Assembly (NCBI RefSeq): GCF_024341905.1
Contig: NZ_BQXY01000013.1
Location: 1-64,000 of the forward strand
Origin: Clostridium folliculivorans
GTDB lineage: Bacteria; Bacillota; Clostridia; Clostridiales; Clostridiaceae
Length of the DNA: 64,000 bases
Direction: 5' to 3'
Shown: in pieces, positions 33,840 to 42,800 of the stretch
Layout of the letters: each line of letters opens with the position of its first letter
Numbering within the stretch: the first letter of the stretch is position 1
Notes under the pieces: model-generated
Told to the model about the DNA's origin: nothing
The model's input: the letters and a program-made list of their open reading frames with translations, nothing else
Database searches by the model: none
Translations under genes and position numbers: made by a program

Positions 33840-33946
33840 GTATTCATTTTTTCTGATTTAAATAAGTGCTAGTAATTGAATGAGTTCCAAGCTTGTTTGA
33901 TAAACTAAAGGATTTTGAATTGCAAATATATATTTGAAAGAGAATA

Positions 33947-33992
33947 AATAGGATAGTTAGGAACATGGTTAGGTCCCTAACTATCCTATTTA
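33947..33992. terminator. Bidirectional terminator
   Basis: AATAGGATAGTTAGG and CCTAACTATCCTATT form a 15-bp stem between the convergent prenyltransferase and copper-protein genes. Confidence 0.88.
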
Positions 33993-33999
33993 TTAATTA

Positions 34000-34347
34000 T
34001 TACATACCAGCCATTCTCCTGCATTCATCAGCACATGTTCTACATTCATCAGCACATTTTTGACAGTGCTCATCTTTAAACATAGCACACTCTTTTGCAC
34101 ATGCATCGCAAATTGTAGCACACATTTTACAATGCTCTTTTGCAAATTGTCCATTCATGGACATAAGTCCTACTGACATTTCGCACATTTTTGCACATTC
34201 TACAAGAAGCTTTACGCAACTTCTTCTTGCGTTTAAGTCAGGTTCATTTATACATGCATCAAAACATTCATAACATGCTTGAGCACATTTACTGCATTCA
34301 TCAATACACTTTTGATAGTTGTTTGTTACCATTGTTGATACTGCCAT
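34000..34347 (-). CDS. Four-helix Cys-rich copper-storage-type protein (Csp/DUF326-like)
   Basis: 115 residues with Cys-x2/3-Cys pairs repeated along helices (CIDECSKCAQACYECFDAC, then CKMCATICDACAKECAMF and CQKCADECRTCADECRR), about 18-20 cysteines in all. This is the pattern of the Csp3 cytosolic copper-storage family, in which thiols lining a four-helix bundle hold many Cu(I) ions. No signal peptide is seen, fitting a cytosolic form. AAAGGAG ribosome site. Its neighbours include CopA, CopZ and a multicopper oxidase, which supports copper handling. Confidence 0.88.
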   Translation of the reverse strand: MAVSTMVTNNYQKCIDECSKCAQACYECFDACINEPDLNARRSCVKLLVECAKMCEMSVGLMSMNGQFAKEHCKMCATICDACAKECAMFKDEHCQKCADECRTCADECRRMAGM

Positions 34348-34540
34348 TTTAAATACGCTCCTTTAAATTTAATTTATATACAAAAGTATTGTGCTTTAAA
34401 TAACTATTTTTATGCAAAAAAAGACAAGTATTAATTGATATTTTAGGGATTGTTATATAAACATCGCCCTAAGTATGAATCATATTTTTACAGCATTATA
34501 GAAAAGGATTTTTTGATTTTTTAGGTGGATATTTGCATTT

Positions 34541-34592
34541 CTACATAAAAACTACACAAAAACTACATAAAGACTACATAAAAACTTGATAA
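34541..34592 (+). promoter_or_regulatory. Five 11-bp direct repeats upstream of the complex I operon
   Basis: CTACATAA at 34541, CTACACAA at 34552, CTACATAA at 34563 and 34574, and CTTGATAA at 34585: an exact 11-bp period with AAA-type linkers. The last copy can double as a -35-like TTGATA. Probable array for an OmpR/PhoB-type activator. Confidence 0.68.
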
Positions 34593-34635
34593 CATTGGAA
34601 TGATGAAAAGTTATTTTTAGTAGAATAGCTTTTTG

Positions 34636-34663
34636 TTACCACCCCTCATATGTGGGGGGTAAG
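34636..34663 (+). other. G/C-rich leader hairpin before nuoA
   Basis: TTACC-ACCCC pairs with GGGG-GGTAA around TCATATGT. It is strikingly GC-rich in this AT-rich leader and lies ~90 nt before the nuoA start. No T tail follows, so it is more likely mRNA structure than a terminator. Confidence 0.45.
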
Positions 34664-34753
34664 AGAGGCTAGTAATTAAGATTTAGGAATTTAGGTTAAC
34701 AAATAATTTTAGTAATCAAATTGAATTGAAAATGTATTTAAGAGGAGATAAAA

Positions 34754-35110
34754 ATGTTAAAAGATTTTCTTATTATCGGAGTTTTTCTAGTTGCAGCATT
34801 TGTATTTGGAATGATTATTTTGCTAATTGCTTCGTCAGTAAGACCTAAAAAGCCGAATGCTGAAAAACTATCAACGTATGAATGTGGTGTAGAGACCACA
34901 GGCTCAACTTGGATAAGATTTAAGGTAAGCTACTTTATGTATGCTCTGGTGTTTTTACTTTTTGATGTTGAAACAGTCTTTCTGTTACCATGGGCTATGA
35001 AATTTAAGATGCTTAGCTTATTTGCACTAGGTGAAATGTTTATTTTTATTGGAATTCTAATTATTGGGCTATTTTATGCATGGAAAGAGGGGGCATTGGA
35101 GTGGAAATGA
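34754..35110 (+). CDS. nuoA: NADH-quinone oxidoreductase subunit A
   Basis: 118 residues, three membrane helices. Signature YECGVETTGSTWIRFKVSYF and FDVETVFLLPWA in the loop facing the quinone channel. First gene of an 11-gene complex I operon; AGAGGAG ribosome site. The stop overlaps the nuoB start (ATGA), so translation is coupled. Confidence 0.95.
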   Translation: MLKDFLIIGVFLVAAFVFGMIILLIASSVRPKKPNAEKLSTYECGVETTGSTWIRFKVSYFMYALVFLLFDVETVFLLPWAMKFKMLSLFALGEMFIFIGILIIGLFYAWKEGALEWK

Positions 35111-35616
35111 TCTCAGAAAATAATAACTACATTGAAGAGCAGATAGAAAAAAATATTATTTTAACTAAATTAGATGATGTTCTAAATTATTATCGTGCAC
35201 ATTCGTTTTGGCCCCTCACATTTGGGTTAGCATGTTGCGCTATTGAAATGATGGCTGCTGGAGGAGCGCGTTATGACATTGCACGATTTGGGTATGAGGT
35301 TTTTCGTGCATCACCAAGACAAGCGGATTTAATGATTGTAGCAGGAACTGTAACTGATAAAATGGCGCCAATTGTAAAGAAAATTTATGAACAGATGCCA
35401 GAACCGAAATGGGTAATTGCGATGGGAAGTTGTGCTACAAGTGGTGGTCCTTTTGTCGATTCCTATAATGTTGTACCTGGTGTTGATACATTTTTACCTG
35501 TAGATGTCTATATTCCAGGATGTCCTCCTCGTCCAGAAGCATTGCTTCATGGTCTTCTTACACTAAAAGAAAAGATTATTCATCCTAAGGAGGTGGGCAA
35601 AGATGTGCAAAATTAG
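35107..35616 (+). CDS. nuoB: NADH-quinone oxidoreductase subunit B (N2 cluster)
   Basis: 169 residues. It carries the terminal 4Fe-4S cluster N2 that hands electrons to quinone: tandem cysteines in GLACCAIEMMA, then GSCATSGG and PGCPPRPEA. I chose the ATG at 35107 (GGAG 6 nt upstream), which overlaps the nuoA stop; longer in-frame starts at 35080 and 35101 lack support. Core peripheral-arm subunit. Confidence 0.95.
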   Translation: MISENNNYIEEQIEKNIILTKLDDVLNYYRAHSFWPLTFGLACCAIEMMAAGGARYDIARFGYEVFRASPRQADLMIVAGTVTDKMAPIVKKIYEQMPEPKWVIAMGSCATSGGPFVDSYNVVPGVDTFLPVDVYIPGCPPRPEALLHGLLTLKEKIIHPKEVGKDVQN

Positions 35617-36040
35617 TGAGAAACTAATACTCCAGTTAAAGGAAATATACAAAGAAAATATTGAAATTAAATACAATAGGATAGTTGCTATTTATATAGA
35701 TTCTAATAATCTTTTGGATATAGTAAAAAGGTTCAAATTATTTGGATTTGATTTTTTAGTTGATATAACAGCTGTTGAAGAAGAAGACTTAAGTTGTATT
35801 TATCACTTTATGTCACTAGAAAGTAATGAATTAATAATGGTTAAAGCAAATCTTAATAAAAAACTTGAAATTTACTCAATAAGTGAGGAGTGGCCATCAG
35901 CTGATGTCCAAGAAAGAGAGATATACGATTTATTTGGGATTGAATTTATTGGACATCCGAATATGAAGAGAATATTATGCCCAGATAGTTTTATTGGACA
36001 CCCACTAAGAAAAGATTTTAAGATTCCTGAACGAAGATAG
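35603..36040 (+). CDS. nuoC: NADH-quinone oxidoreductase subunit C
   Basis: 145 residues with the 30-kDa subunit signature: EWPSADVQEREIYDLFGIEFIGHPNMKR spans the conserved E-R-E-x-x-D-x-x-G block, followed by GHPLRKDF. It is separate from nuoD, unlike the fused NuoCD of enterobacteria. AAGGAGG ribosome site inside the end of nuoB; the genes overlap by 14 bp. Confidence 0.95.
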   Translation: MCKISEKLILQLKEIYKENIEIKYNRIVAIYIDSNNLLDIVKRFKLFGFDFLVDITAVEEEDLSCIYHFMSLESNELIMVKANLNKKLEIYSISEEWPSADVQEREIYDLFGIEFIGHPNMKRILCPDSFIGHPLRKDFKIPERR

Positions 36041-36053
36041 GGGAGGATTTTTT

Positions 36054-37169
36054 ATGACAAAACATAATGAAAATCTGCATACTGAAGAAATGACTTTAAA
36101 CTTTGGCCCTCAGCATCCAAGCACACATGGAGTATATAGAGCAATTTTTACTTTAGATGGAGAACAGATCGTTAAGGCTGAAAATGTAATTGGTTATTTG
36201 CATAGAGGGATAGAAAAATTAGCAGAATCTAAAACCTATACTCAGTTTATCCCTTATACCGATAGATTAGATTACTTATCTGGAATGTTAAATGAATTAG
36301 GGTATGTTCAAACTGTCGAGATACTCATGGGAATTGAAATTCCAGAAAGAGCTGAATATCTGCGCATTATAATGGCTGAATTACAAAGGATAGCAAGTCA
36401 CCAAGTTTTTCTAGGTAGTATGGCACTTGATCTTAACAGTCATACGTCATGGATGTATTTTTTTAGGGATAGAGAAAAAATACTTGATCTATTTGAAATG
36501 GTTTGTGGTTCAAGAATGACAACAAATTATATGCGTATTGGTGGAGTAAGCTATGACTTGCCAACTGAATTTATTCCAAGGTTAATGAGTTTTCTTGATG
36601 ATATGGAGAGAAGCTTTTTAGAATATGAACGCATTATTACAGGTAACGAAATATTTAAGGCGAGAACAAAAGGGGTTGGAGTTATTAGTAAAGAAAAGGC
36701 TTTGGCATATGGCTTAACAGGTCCGAATCTTAGAGCATCAGGGGTAGATTTAGATTTAAGACGTGATATACCTTATGGTTTTTATGAACGATTTAAATTC
36801 AAATCAGTTGTTGGTAGCAATGGGGATTGCTATGAGAGATGGTTAGTGCGTATTGGTGAAATGGAAGAAAGCGTAAAGATTATAAAACAGGCATTAGAAC
36901 AAATTCAAGAAGGACCGATTTTAGCTAAAGTTCCTAAACTTATAAAACTTCCAGCAGGTGATATTTACCATCAAATTGAAGGATCTAAGGGTGCGCTAGG
37001 ATTCTACTTAGTAAGTAACGGAACTGATAAACCCCATAGAATTCATATTCATGGACCATCTTTTATTAATATTGGAGCTTTTCCTGAAATCGCCAAAGGG
37101 GGCACAATCCAAGATGCAGTAGCTATCTTGGCATCACTTGATCCTATCTTGGGCGAAATCGATCGATAA
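36054..37169 (+). CDS. nuoD: NADH-quinone oxidoreductase subunit D
   Basis: 371 residues, the 49-kDa quinone-site subunit. Signature FGPQHPSTHGVYR at the start, the quinone-contacting His and a conserved Tyr (YTQFIPYTDRLDYLSGM) and the DPILGEIDR end. Lacks the [NiFe] cysteines of hydrogenase large subunits, so it is a true complex I protein. GGGAGG precedes the ATG. Confidence 0.95.
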   Translation: MTKHNENLHTEEMTLNFGPQHPSTHGVYRAIFTLDGEQIVKAENVIGYLHRGIEKLAESKTYTQFIPYTDRLDYLSGMLNELGYVQTVEILMGIEIPERAEYLRIIMAELQRIASHQVFLGSMALDLNSHTSWMYFFRDREKILDLFEMVCGSRMTTNYMRIGGVSYDLPTEFIPRLMSFLDDMERSFLEYERIITGNEIFKARTKGVGVISKEKALAYGLTGPNLRASGVDLDLRRDIPYGFYERFKFKSVVGSNGDCYERWLVRIGEMEESVKIIKQALEQIQEGPILAKVPKLIKLPAGDIYHQIEGSKGALGFYLVSNGTDKPHRIHIHGPSFINIGAFPEIAKGGTIQDAVAILASLDPILGEIDR

Positions 37170-37182
37170 TAGGGAGATATCA

Positions 37183-38220
37183 ATGGAGAATATATTTTTA
37201 AATAAATCTATATGGATTCAAAACTTAATTTCAGTTTCAGATACTCAAATTGGTTTAACAAATATTACTACGAGTTTAAGATATTTTATTAATATTGTAA
37301 TATTTGTTTTATTAAATGCAATGTATCTCATTTATCTAGAAAGAAAATTTTGTGGCTTTCTACAACAAAGGCTTGGACCTAATAGGTTCGGACCACGAGG
37401 CTTACTTCAAAGCTTAGCCGATGTTATTAAGCTTTTAGGAAAGGAAGATATTATTCCAAAGAAAGCAGATAGAGCAGTTTTCTGTATTGCTTCTTTATTA
37501 GTAATGGTTCCTGCTTTACTAATCTATGCAGTTCTGCCTTTTGGTAAGGGTATGGTTGCAGTTGATTTAAATTTGGGCTTGTTTTACTTCTTAGCTATTT
37601 CTGGAACCTCCTCAATACCTATTTTAATGGCAGGTTGGGGATCTAACAATAAGTATTCTCTTCTAGGTGGGATGAGGGTAGTTGCTCAGATGATAAGTTA
37701 TGAAATACCTCTAATTTTTTCTCTTTTAGGAATAGTTATGATAAGTGGCTCTCTAAATTTATCAGAAATAGTTAAAGCGCAACATAATGTTTGGTTTATT
37801 TTCTTACAACCAGTTGCATTTATTACGTATCTAATAGCAGCAACAGCAGAGTTGAATAGAGGACCCTTCGATTTACCTGAAGGAGAACAGGAAATAGTTG
37901 CGGGACCTTTTACAGAGTATAGCGGAATGAGATATGCACTTTTTTATCTTGCTGAGTATACCAACATGCTTGCCATTTCAGCTCTTACTGTAACACTATT
38001 TTTGGGAGGGCCAAGCGGACCATTTTTACCATCTTGGGTCTGGTTCATATTGAAGACTTATGTAGTAATATTAATTTTTATGCTTGTTAGATGGACTTTC
38101 CCTAGATTTAGATTAGATCATATGATGTCTTTAAATTGGAAATATCTAATTCCGATTTCTGTAATTAATATTTTGCTTACAGGAATAGGCATTAAGATCT
38201 TTCAATTAATTAAGGGGTGA
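37183..38220 (+). CDS. nuoH: NADH-quinone oxidoreductase subunit H
   Basis: 345 residues, eight or nine membrane helices linking the quinone site to the proton channels. Signatures ERKFCGFLQQRLGPNRFGP and AELNRGPFDLPEGEQE. The ATG at 37183 has AGGGAG upstream; a longer frame from 37138 would overlap nuoD by 32 bp without a ribosome site. The stop overlaps the nuoI ribosome site. Confidence 0.95.
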   Translation: MENIFLNKSIWIQNLISVSDTQIGLTNITTSLRYFINIVIFVLLNAMYLIYLERKFCGFLQQRLGPNRFGPRGLLQSLADVIKLLGKEDIIPKKADRAVFCIASLLVMVPALLIYAVLPFGKGMVAVDLNLGLFYFLAISGTSSIPILMAGWGSNNKYSLLGGMRVVAQMISYEIPLIFSLLGIVMISGSLNLSEIVKAQHNVWFIFLQPVAFITYLIAATAELNRGPFDLPEGEQEIVAGPFTEYSGMRYALFYLAEYTNMLAISALTVTLFLGGPSGPFLPSWVWFILKTYVVILIFMLVRWTFPRFRLDHMMSLNWKYLIPISVINILLTGIGIKIFQLIKG

Positions 38221-38225
38221 GTGAA

Positions 38226-38618
38226 ATGTTCGGAAAAGGATTGATTAATGGTCTTAGAGTTACTTTAGGACATTTATTTGAAAAAAATATTACAGAGCAG
38301 TATCCAGAGCAACATCCAGAGTTGCCACCACGCTCTCGGTGTTCTTTTGAATTAGATTCAGAGAAATGTACTGCTTGTGGGATATGTGCTTTAAGTTGTC
38401 CTAATCGAGTAATTAAAGTAAGCAGCATAAAGAATGAAAATAATAGAAAGAAGTTAACTAGTTATCAAATGGAATTAGAATATTGCCTTTTTTGCGGTCT
38501 TTGCGTTGAAAGTTGTCCAAGTAAGGCTTTAAAAAATACTTTAGATTTTGAGTTAAGTGTTTATAGCAGAGAGGACACTAAATTAACACTATTTAAAAGC
38601 CAGGAGGACTTGGTATGA
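38226..38618 (+). CDS. nuoI: NADH-quinone oxidoreductase subunit I (two 4Fe-4S)
   Basis: 130 residues, with N-terminal amphipathic helix GLINGLRVTLGHLF, the SRCSFELDSEKCTACG entry to the first cluster (CTACGICALSCP) and the second (CLFCGLCVESCP). It is the entry for electrons if no NuoEFG is present. The ATG at 38226 fits the AAGGGGTGAG site; a GTG at 38217 is an alternative. The short C-terminus is typical of NuoI without NADH module. Confidence 0.95.
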   Translation: MFGKGLINGLRVTLGHLFEKNITEQYPEQHPELPPRSRCSFELDSEKCTACGICALSCPNRVIKVSSIKNENNRKKLTSYQMELEYCLFCGLCVESCPSKALKNTLDFELSVYSREDTKLTLFKSQEDLV

Positions 38619-39106
38619 TTTCAGCTTATATATTTTGGCCAATTGCATTTATAATTTTAGCCTGTGCAGTGGGTGTTGTACATTCAAAAAATATAGTGCA
38701 TAGTGCTCTGCTACTAATCTTAACATTTATAGGTGTAGCCGTTGTATTTATATTACTTGAAGCGGATTTTTTGGCTTTAGCACAAATTTTGATTTACGCC
38801 GGTGCTATTTCTATCTTGATAGTATTTGCAATAATGCTTACTAGAAGGAATGACATGAAAAACAGTAATCCGTTTAATAAAAATAGGACTGTAAGTTTTA
38901 TACTATGCTCAGTTTTTTTTGCATTAATTGCTCGTATAGTTTTGGTAACTAGATTTAACTATAAAAACATAGAAATAAAAGATACCATTAGCTCTATAGC
39001 AGATGGATTTTTTGGTAGTCACATGATTGCTTTTGAAGTTTCTGCAATACTTCTATTAATTGCTATGGTAGGAGCTATCATATTGGCTAAAGGAGTGAAA
39101 AATTAA
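38615..39106 (+). CDS. nuoJ: NADH-quinone oxidoreductase subunit J
   Basis: 163 residues, five membrane helices. Signature LEADFLALAQILIYAGAISILIVF around the broken helix 3. It overlaps nuoI by 4 bp (ATGA) and shares a base with the nuoK start. Confidence 0.94.
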   Translation: MISAYIFWPIAFIILACAVGVVHSKNIVHSALLLILTFIGVAVVFILLEADFLALAQILIYAGAISILIVFAIMLTRRNDMKNSNPFNKNRTVSFILCSVFFALIARIVLVTRFNYKNIEIKDTISSIADGFFGSHMIAFEVSAILLLIAMVGAIILAKGVKN

Positions 39107-39414
39107 TGATTGGATTAGAAGGATATTTACTATTAGCTGCAGGGTTATTTTGTATTGGTTTATATGGTGTTTTTACAAAAAGAAATGTGATAAGCGTATT
39201 AATGTCAGTGGAACTTATGATGAATGCTGTAAATATAAATCTGGTTGCTTTCAACAGATTTTTGTCACCAGTAAAGGTTACAGGACATATTTTTGCTATT
39301 TTTGTTATTGTAGTAGCTGCTGCTGAAATTGCTGTTGGGCTAGCTATCATTCTGAACATTTATCGAAGCCGAACTACAACTAATGTTGAAGATTTTAATA
39401 TTTTAAAATGGTAG
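39106..39414 (+). CDS. nuoK: NADH-quinone oxidoreductase subunit K
   Basis: 102 residues, three membrane helices with the two conserved membrane glutamates (in SVELMMNAVNINLVAF and AAAEIAVGLAII). Proton-path subunit; its start overlaps the nuoJ stop (TAATG). Confidence 0.95.
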   Translation: MIGLEGYLLLAAGLFCIGLYGVFTKRNVISVLMSVELMMNAVNINLVAFNRFLSPVKVTGHIFAIFVIVVAAAEIAVGLAIILNIYRSRTTTNVEDFNILKW

Positions 39415-39422
39415 GTGGTATG

Positions 39423-41276
39423 ATGAAATTTATATATTTAGCTTGGTTAATTCCCATATTTCCAGTGGTAGGATTTCTGCTTATAGCTTTTATTACAAAA
39501 GGTTTTAAAAAAATTAATTCACTAATTGCTATGGGAGGAATGGCCCTTTCCTTTATATTTTCCTTAGGTGTTTTCTATGATGTCATTGCTTCTAAAGTTA
39601 GTATTAATGAACCTATTGAATACGCTGTATCTTGGCTTTCAGTTCCAATAAAAATTGAAGCTGGAGTACTTATTGATCCTCTAACATCAGTTATGCTGTT
39701 AATCGTAACATTTATAGGATTATTAGTTGAAGTGTACTCGTTAGGATATATGGCAAAGGACCCAGGCTTTTCAAGATTCTTCGCTAATTTATCTTTGTTT
39801 ACTAGTTCAATGTTAGGCCTAGTAATTTCAAATAATTATTTTCAAATGTTCTTTTTTTGGGAATTAGTTGGGCTATGTTCTTATCTACTAATTGGGTTTT
39901 ACTATGAAAAACATTCAGCTGTAAAAGCGAATAAGAAAGCATTTATAGCTAATAGGGTAGGAGATTTTGGATTTTTAATAGGAATGCTTTGTCTTTTCGT
40001 AGCTTTTGGAACTTTCAATTTTAGACAACTTGCAGTTAGTATTCCGACTTACCAAAATACTATATTTTTAACTATTGCGGCTTTATTAATTTTTGCAGGC
40101 CCAGTGGCAAAATCTGCTCAATTTCCTTTGCATGTGTGGCTTCCTGATGCTATGGAAGGGCCGACACCAGTAAGTGCCTTAATTCATGCAGCTACTATGG
40201 TTGCAGCTGGAGTATATCTTTTAGCACGTGGTTATATATTATTTTCTTCATTAAATCAAGTAAGCGTAGTAATTGCCTACATTGGAGGAATAACTGCATT
40301 TATGGCAGGCACTATTGCTTTAGTTCAAAGAGATTTAAAAAGAATATTAGCTTTTTCAACTATGAGTCAGTTAGGATATATGGTAATGGCAATGGGAGTA
40401 GGAGGATTTACTGCAGGTGTATTCCATCTTACAAGTCATGCATTTTTTAAAGCGTTACTATTCTTAGGAGCTGGTAGTATTATACATGCCATAGGGGTAC
40501 AAGATATTTTTAAAATGGGTGGATTATTTAAAAGAATGAAAGTCACCAGCATTACATTTATTATAGCTTCTATATCTTTGGCTGGAGTTCCGCCTTTATC
40601 AGGTTTTTTTAGCAAAGATGAAATTTTGGCTATAACATATGAGAACGGTTATAAGTTTTTATATTATTTAGGTTTAATCACTGCGTTCTTAACAGCTTTT
40701 TATATGGCTCGTTTAGTTTTTATAGTTTTCTTTGGAAAGGAAAAACAAAAATATTCTGTACACAAAAATCCTTGGACTATGACATTACCTTTAGTAATTT
40801 TATCTGTGTTTGCAGTGCTTTATGGATTTATGAATAAGGTCTTTGCAACATTCATATATTACGGAACTAGTCATACCATAGAGCCAAACATTATAGTTAT
40901 GGCAGAATCTGTAGCGGTGGCTTTACTAGGGATCTTTTTAGGGTGGCTTATTTATGGGAAAAAAGTGGTGTCAAGTGAAGCTCTTAGTGTGAAATTTAAA
41001 TTTATCTATAAGTTACTTTTTAACCAATATTATTTAAATGAAATTTATAGTTGGGTGTACAATACTATAATTCTATCTATCTCTCGTTTCTTCAATTGGT
41101 GGGATAGAAATATAGTGGATGGGATTTTTGATAAAACTACGGCTTCAATAAAGGGAATGGGATCTAAGCTTAGAATTATTCAGTCAGGAAGTTTACAAAG
41201 CTATGCCTTTATCTTTTTCATAGCAATTACTTTCATAATTCTTTGGTTAGCAGTGCCGATTTTAGGAGGAATGTAG
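39423..41276 (+). CDS. nuoL: NADH-quinone oxidoreductase subunit L (antiporter-like)
   Basis: About 617 residues; a Mrp/antiporter-like proton channel with about 16 helices and the long lateral helix at the end. Signatures FFFWELVGLCSYLLIGFYYE (key Glu), LPDAMEGPTPVSALIHAATMV and the Lys/His line. I chose the ATG at 39423, preceded by AGGTGG; an in-frame ATG at 39408 lies inside nuoK. Confidence 0.95.
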   Translation: MKFIYLAWLIPIFPVVGFLLIAFITKGFKKINSLIAMGGMALSFIFSLGVFYDVIASKVSINEPIEYAVSWLSVPIKIEAGVLIDPLTSVMLLIVTFIGLLVEVYSLGYMAKDPGFSRFFANLSLFTSSMLGLVISNNYFQMFFFWELVGLCSYLLIGFYYEKHSAVKANKKAFIANRVGDFGFLIGMLCLFVAFGTFNFRQLAVSIPTYQNTIFLTIAALLIFAGPVAKSAQFPLHVWLPDAMEGPTPVSALIHAATMVAAGVYLLARGYILFSSLNQVSVVIAYIGGITAFMAGTIALVQRDLKRILAFSTMSQLGYMVMAMGVGGFTAGVFHLTSHAFFKALLFLGAGSIIHAIGVQDIFKMGGLFKRMKVTSITFIIASISLAGVPPLSGFFSKDEILAITYENGYKFLYYLGLITAFLTAFYMARLVFIVFFGKEKQKYSVHKNPWTMTLPLVILSVFAVLYGFMNKVFATFIYYGTSHTIEPNIIVMAESVAVALLGIFLGWLIYGKKVVSSEALSVKFKFIYKLLFNQYYLNEIYSWVYNTIILSISRFFNWWDRNIVDGIFDKTTASIKGMGSKLRIIQSGSLQSYAFIFFIAITFIILWLAVPILGGM

Positions 41277-42800
41277 ATGCAATTTCCGATATTAACATCA
41301 ATTTTATTAGCTCCAATTGTTGGGATAATTTTAATACTTTTTTTAAACGATACAAAGCATAAGGAAATAAAGATGATTTCGGCAGTTACCACTTTTATTT
41401 CATTGCTCTTATCAATTATAACTTTTGTAACTTATGATAAGAGTGCAGGTGGGCTTCAATTCAATGAGACTTATAATTGGATTCCTGCTTTAGGAATAAA
41501 TTATTCTGTGGGAGTAGATGGGTTAAGCTTACCTATGATACTTCTTACATCAATAGTAATCTTTGCAGGAGTTTTTGCATCTTGGAAGATGGAAAATAGA
41601 ATTAAAGAGTTTTTCATATTTTTACTCTTATTGGTTACTGGTGTTTTAGGCGTATTTATCTCAAGGGATTTATTTTTCTTCTTCATATTCTTTGAAATAG
41701 CAGTTATTCCTATGTATATTTTGATTGGAGTGTGGGGAAGTACACGAAAAGATTATGCAGCTATGAAGCTAACTTTATATTTATTGATAGGGAGCTCCAT
41801 TGTATTAATTGGAATGATTGCTACATTTATTTATGGGAATAAATTAGGGATAAGAACATTTGATATACAGTCACTGAGTGAGATTAAGTATAGTTATGAT
41901 TTTCAGAGATTTGCATTTTTTCTAATGTTAATAGGTTTTGGTATTTTAGTACCTATGTGGCCTTTTCATACCTGGTCGCCTGATGGACACGTAGCTGCTC
42001 CAACTGCTGTAAGCATGCTGCATGCAGGGGTTTTAATGAAATTGGGCGGTTATGGTATCATACGTGTAGGAGTATTTCTTTTTCCTGAAGGAGCAAAATA
42101 TTGGGTCCCTTTAATTGCAGTACTTTCTATTGCCAACGTGGTTTATGGTGCTATGGTAGCAATGGTTCAAAAAGATCTAAAGTTTGTAATAGGATATTCT
42201 AGTGTAAGTCATATGGGGTACGTGCTTTTAGGAATTGCTACATTAAACTCACAAGGAATTGACGGGGCAGTAGCACAAATGTTTGCTCATGGTATAATGA
42301 CAGCATTATTCTTTACTTTAATAGGGAATATCTATAATAAAGCACACACTAGAGAAATTGCTAAGTTTGGTGGCTTGATACACCAAATGCCAAGAGTAGC
42401 AATTGGGTTTATAATTGCTGGCTTTGCATCTTTAGGTTTGCCAGGACTAAATAATTTTGTAGCAGAATTTCTTATATTTTTAGGTTCCTTTAGTAAAACA
42501 ACAAAACTATTTTCAATGATACCTTTTAAGGTAATTTCTATTTTAGCTATTTTGGGGATTGTTATCACAGCTATTTATGTTTTGAAAGTTGTTCAAGAAA
42601 CTTTCTTTGGTCCAAGAAAGAAAGAATGGGATCACTTAGAAGATGCAAAAGGCATAGAAATGATTCCTATTATAATGTTGTCTTCTGTGCTAATATTCTT
42701 TGGAATATTTCCATCGCCGCTTATCAATATTATTCATAGTGGAGTAATTCCACTGATTAATAGGGTATCAGAGACAGTACTAATGAAGGGGGGATTTTAA
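41277..42800 (+). CDS. nuoM: NADH-quinone oxidoreductase subunit M (antiporter-like)
   Basis: 507 residues, about 14 helices. FFIFFEIAVIPMYILIGVWG carries the key Glu; TWSPDGHVAAPTAVSMLHAG the conserved loop and Lys region. The ATG follows the nuoL stop directly, with AGGAGG inside the nuoL end. The last base is shared with nuoN. Confidence 0.95.
   Translation: MQFPILTSILLAPIVGIILILFLNDTKHKEIKMISAVTTFISLLLSIITFVTYDKSAGGLQFNETYNWIPALGINYSVGVDGLSLPMILLTSIVIFAGVFASWKMENRIKEFFIFLLLLVTGVLGVFISRDLFFFFIFFEIAVIPMYILIGVWGSTRKDYAAMKLTLYLLIGSSIVLIGMIATFIYGNKLGIRTFDIQSLSEIKYSYDFQRFAFFLMLIGFGILVPMWPFHTWSPDGHVAAPTAVSMLHAGVLMKLGGYGIIRVGVFLFPEGAKYWVPLIAVLSIANVVYGAMVAMVQKDLKFVIGYSSVSHMGYVLLGIATLNSQGIDGAVAQMFAHGIMTALFFTLIGNIYNKAHTREIAKFGGLIHQMPRVAIGFIIAGFASLGLPGLNNFVAEFLIFLGSFSKTTKLFSMIPFKVISILAILGIVITAIYVLKVVQETFFGPRKKEWDHLEDAKGIEMIPIIMLSSVLIFFGIFPSPLINIIHSGVIPLINRVSETVLMKGGF

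Noticed and set aside
36000..36010. ATTGGACAC-type words as inverted end repeats
   Set aside because: They are coding sequence of nuoC and do not fully match.
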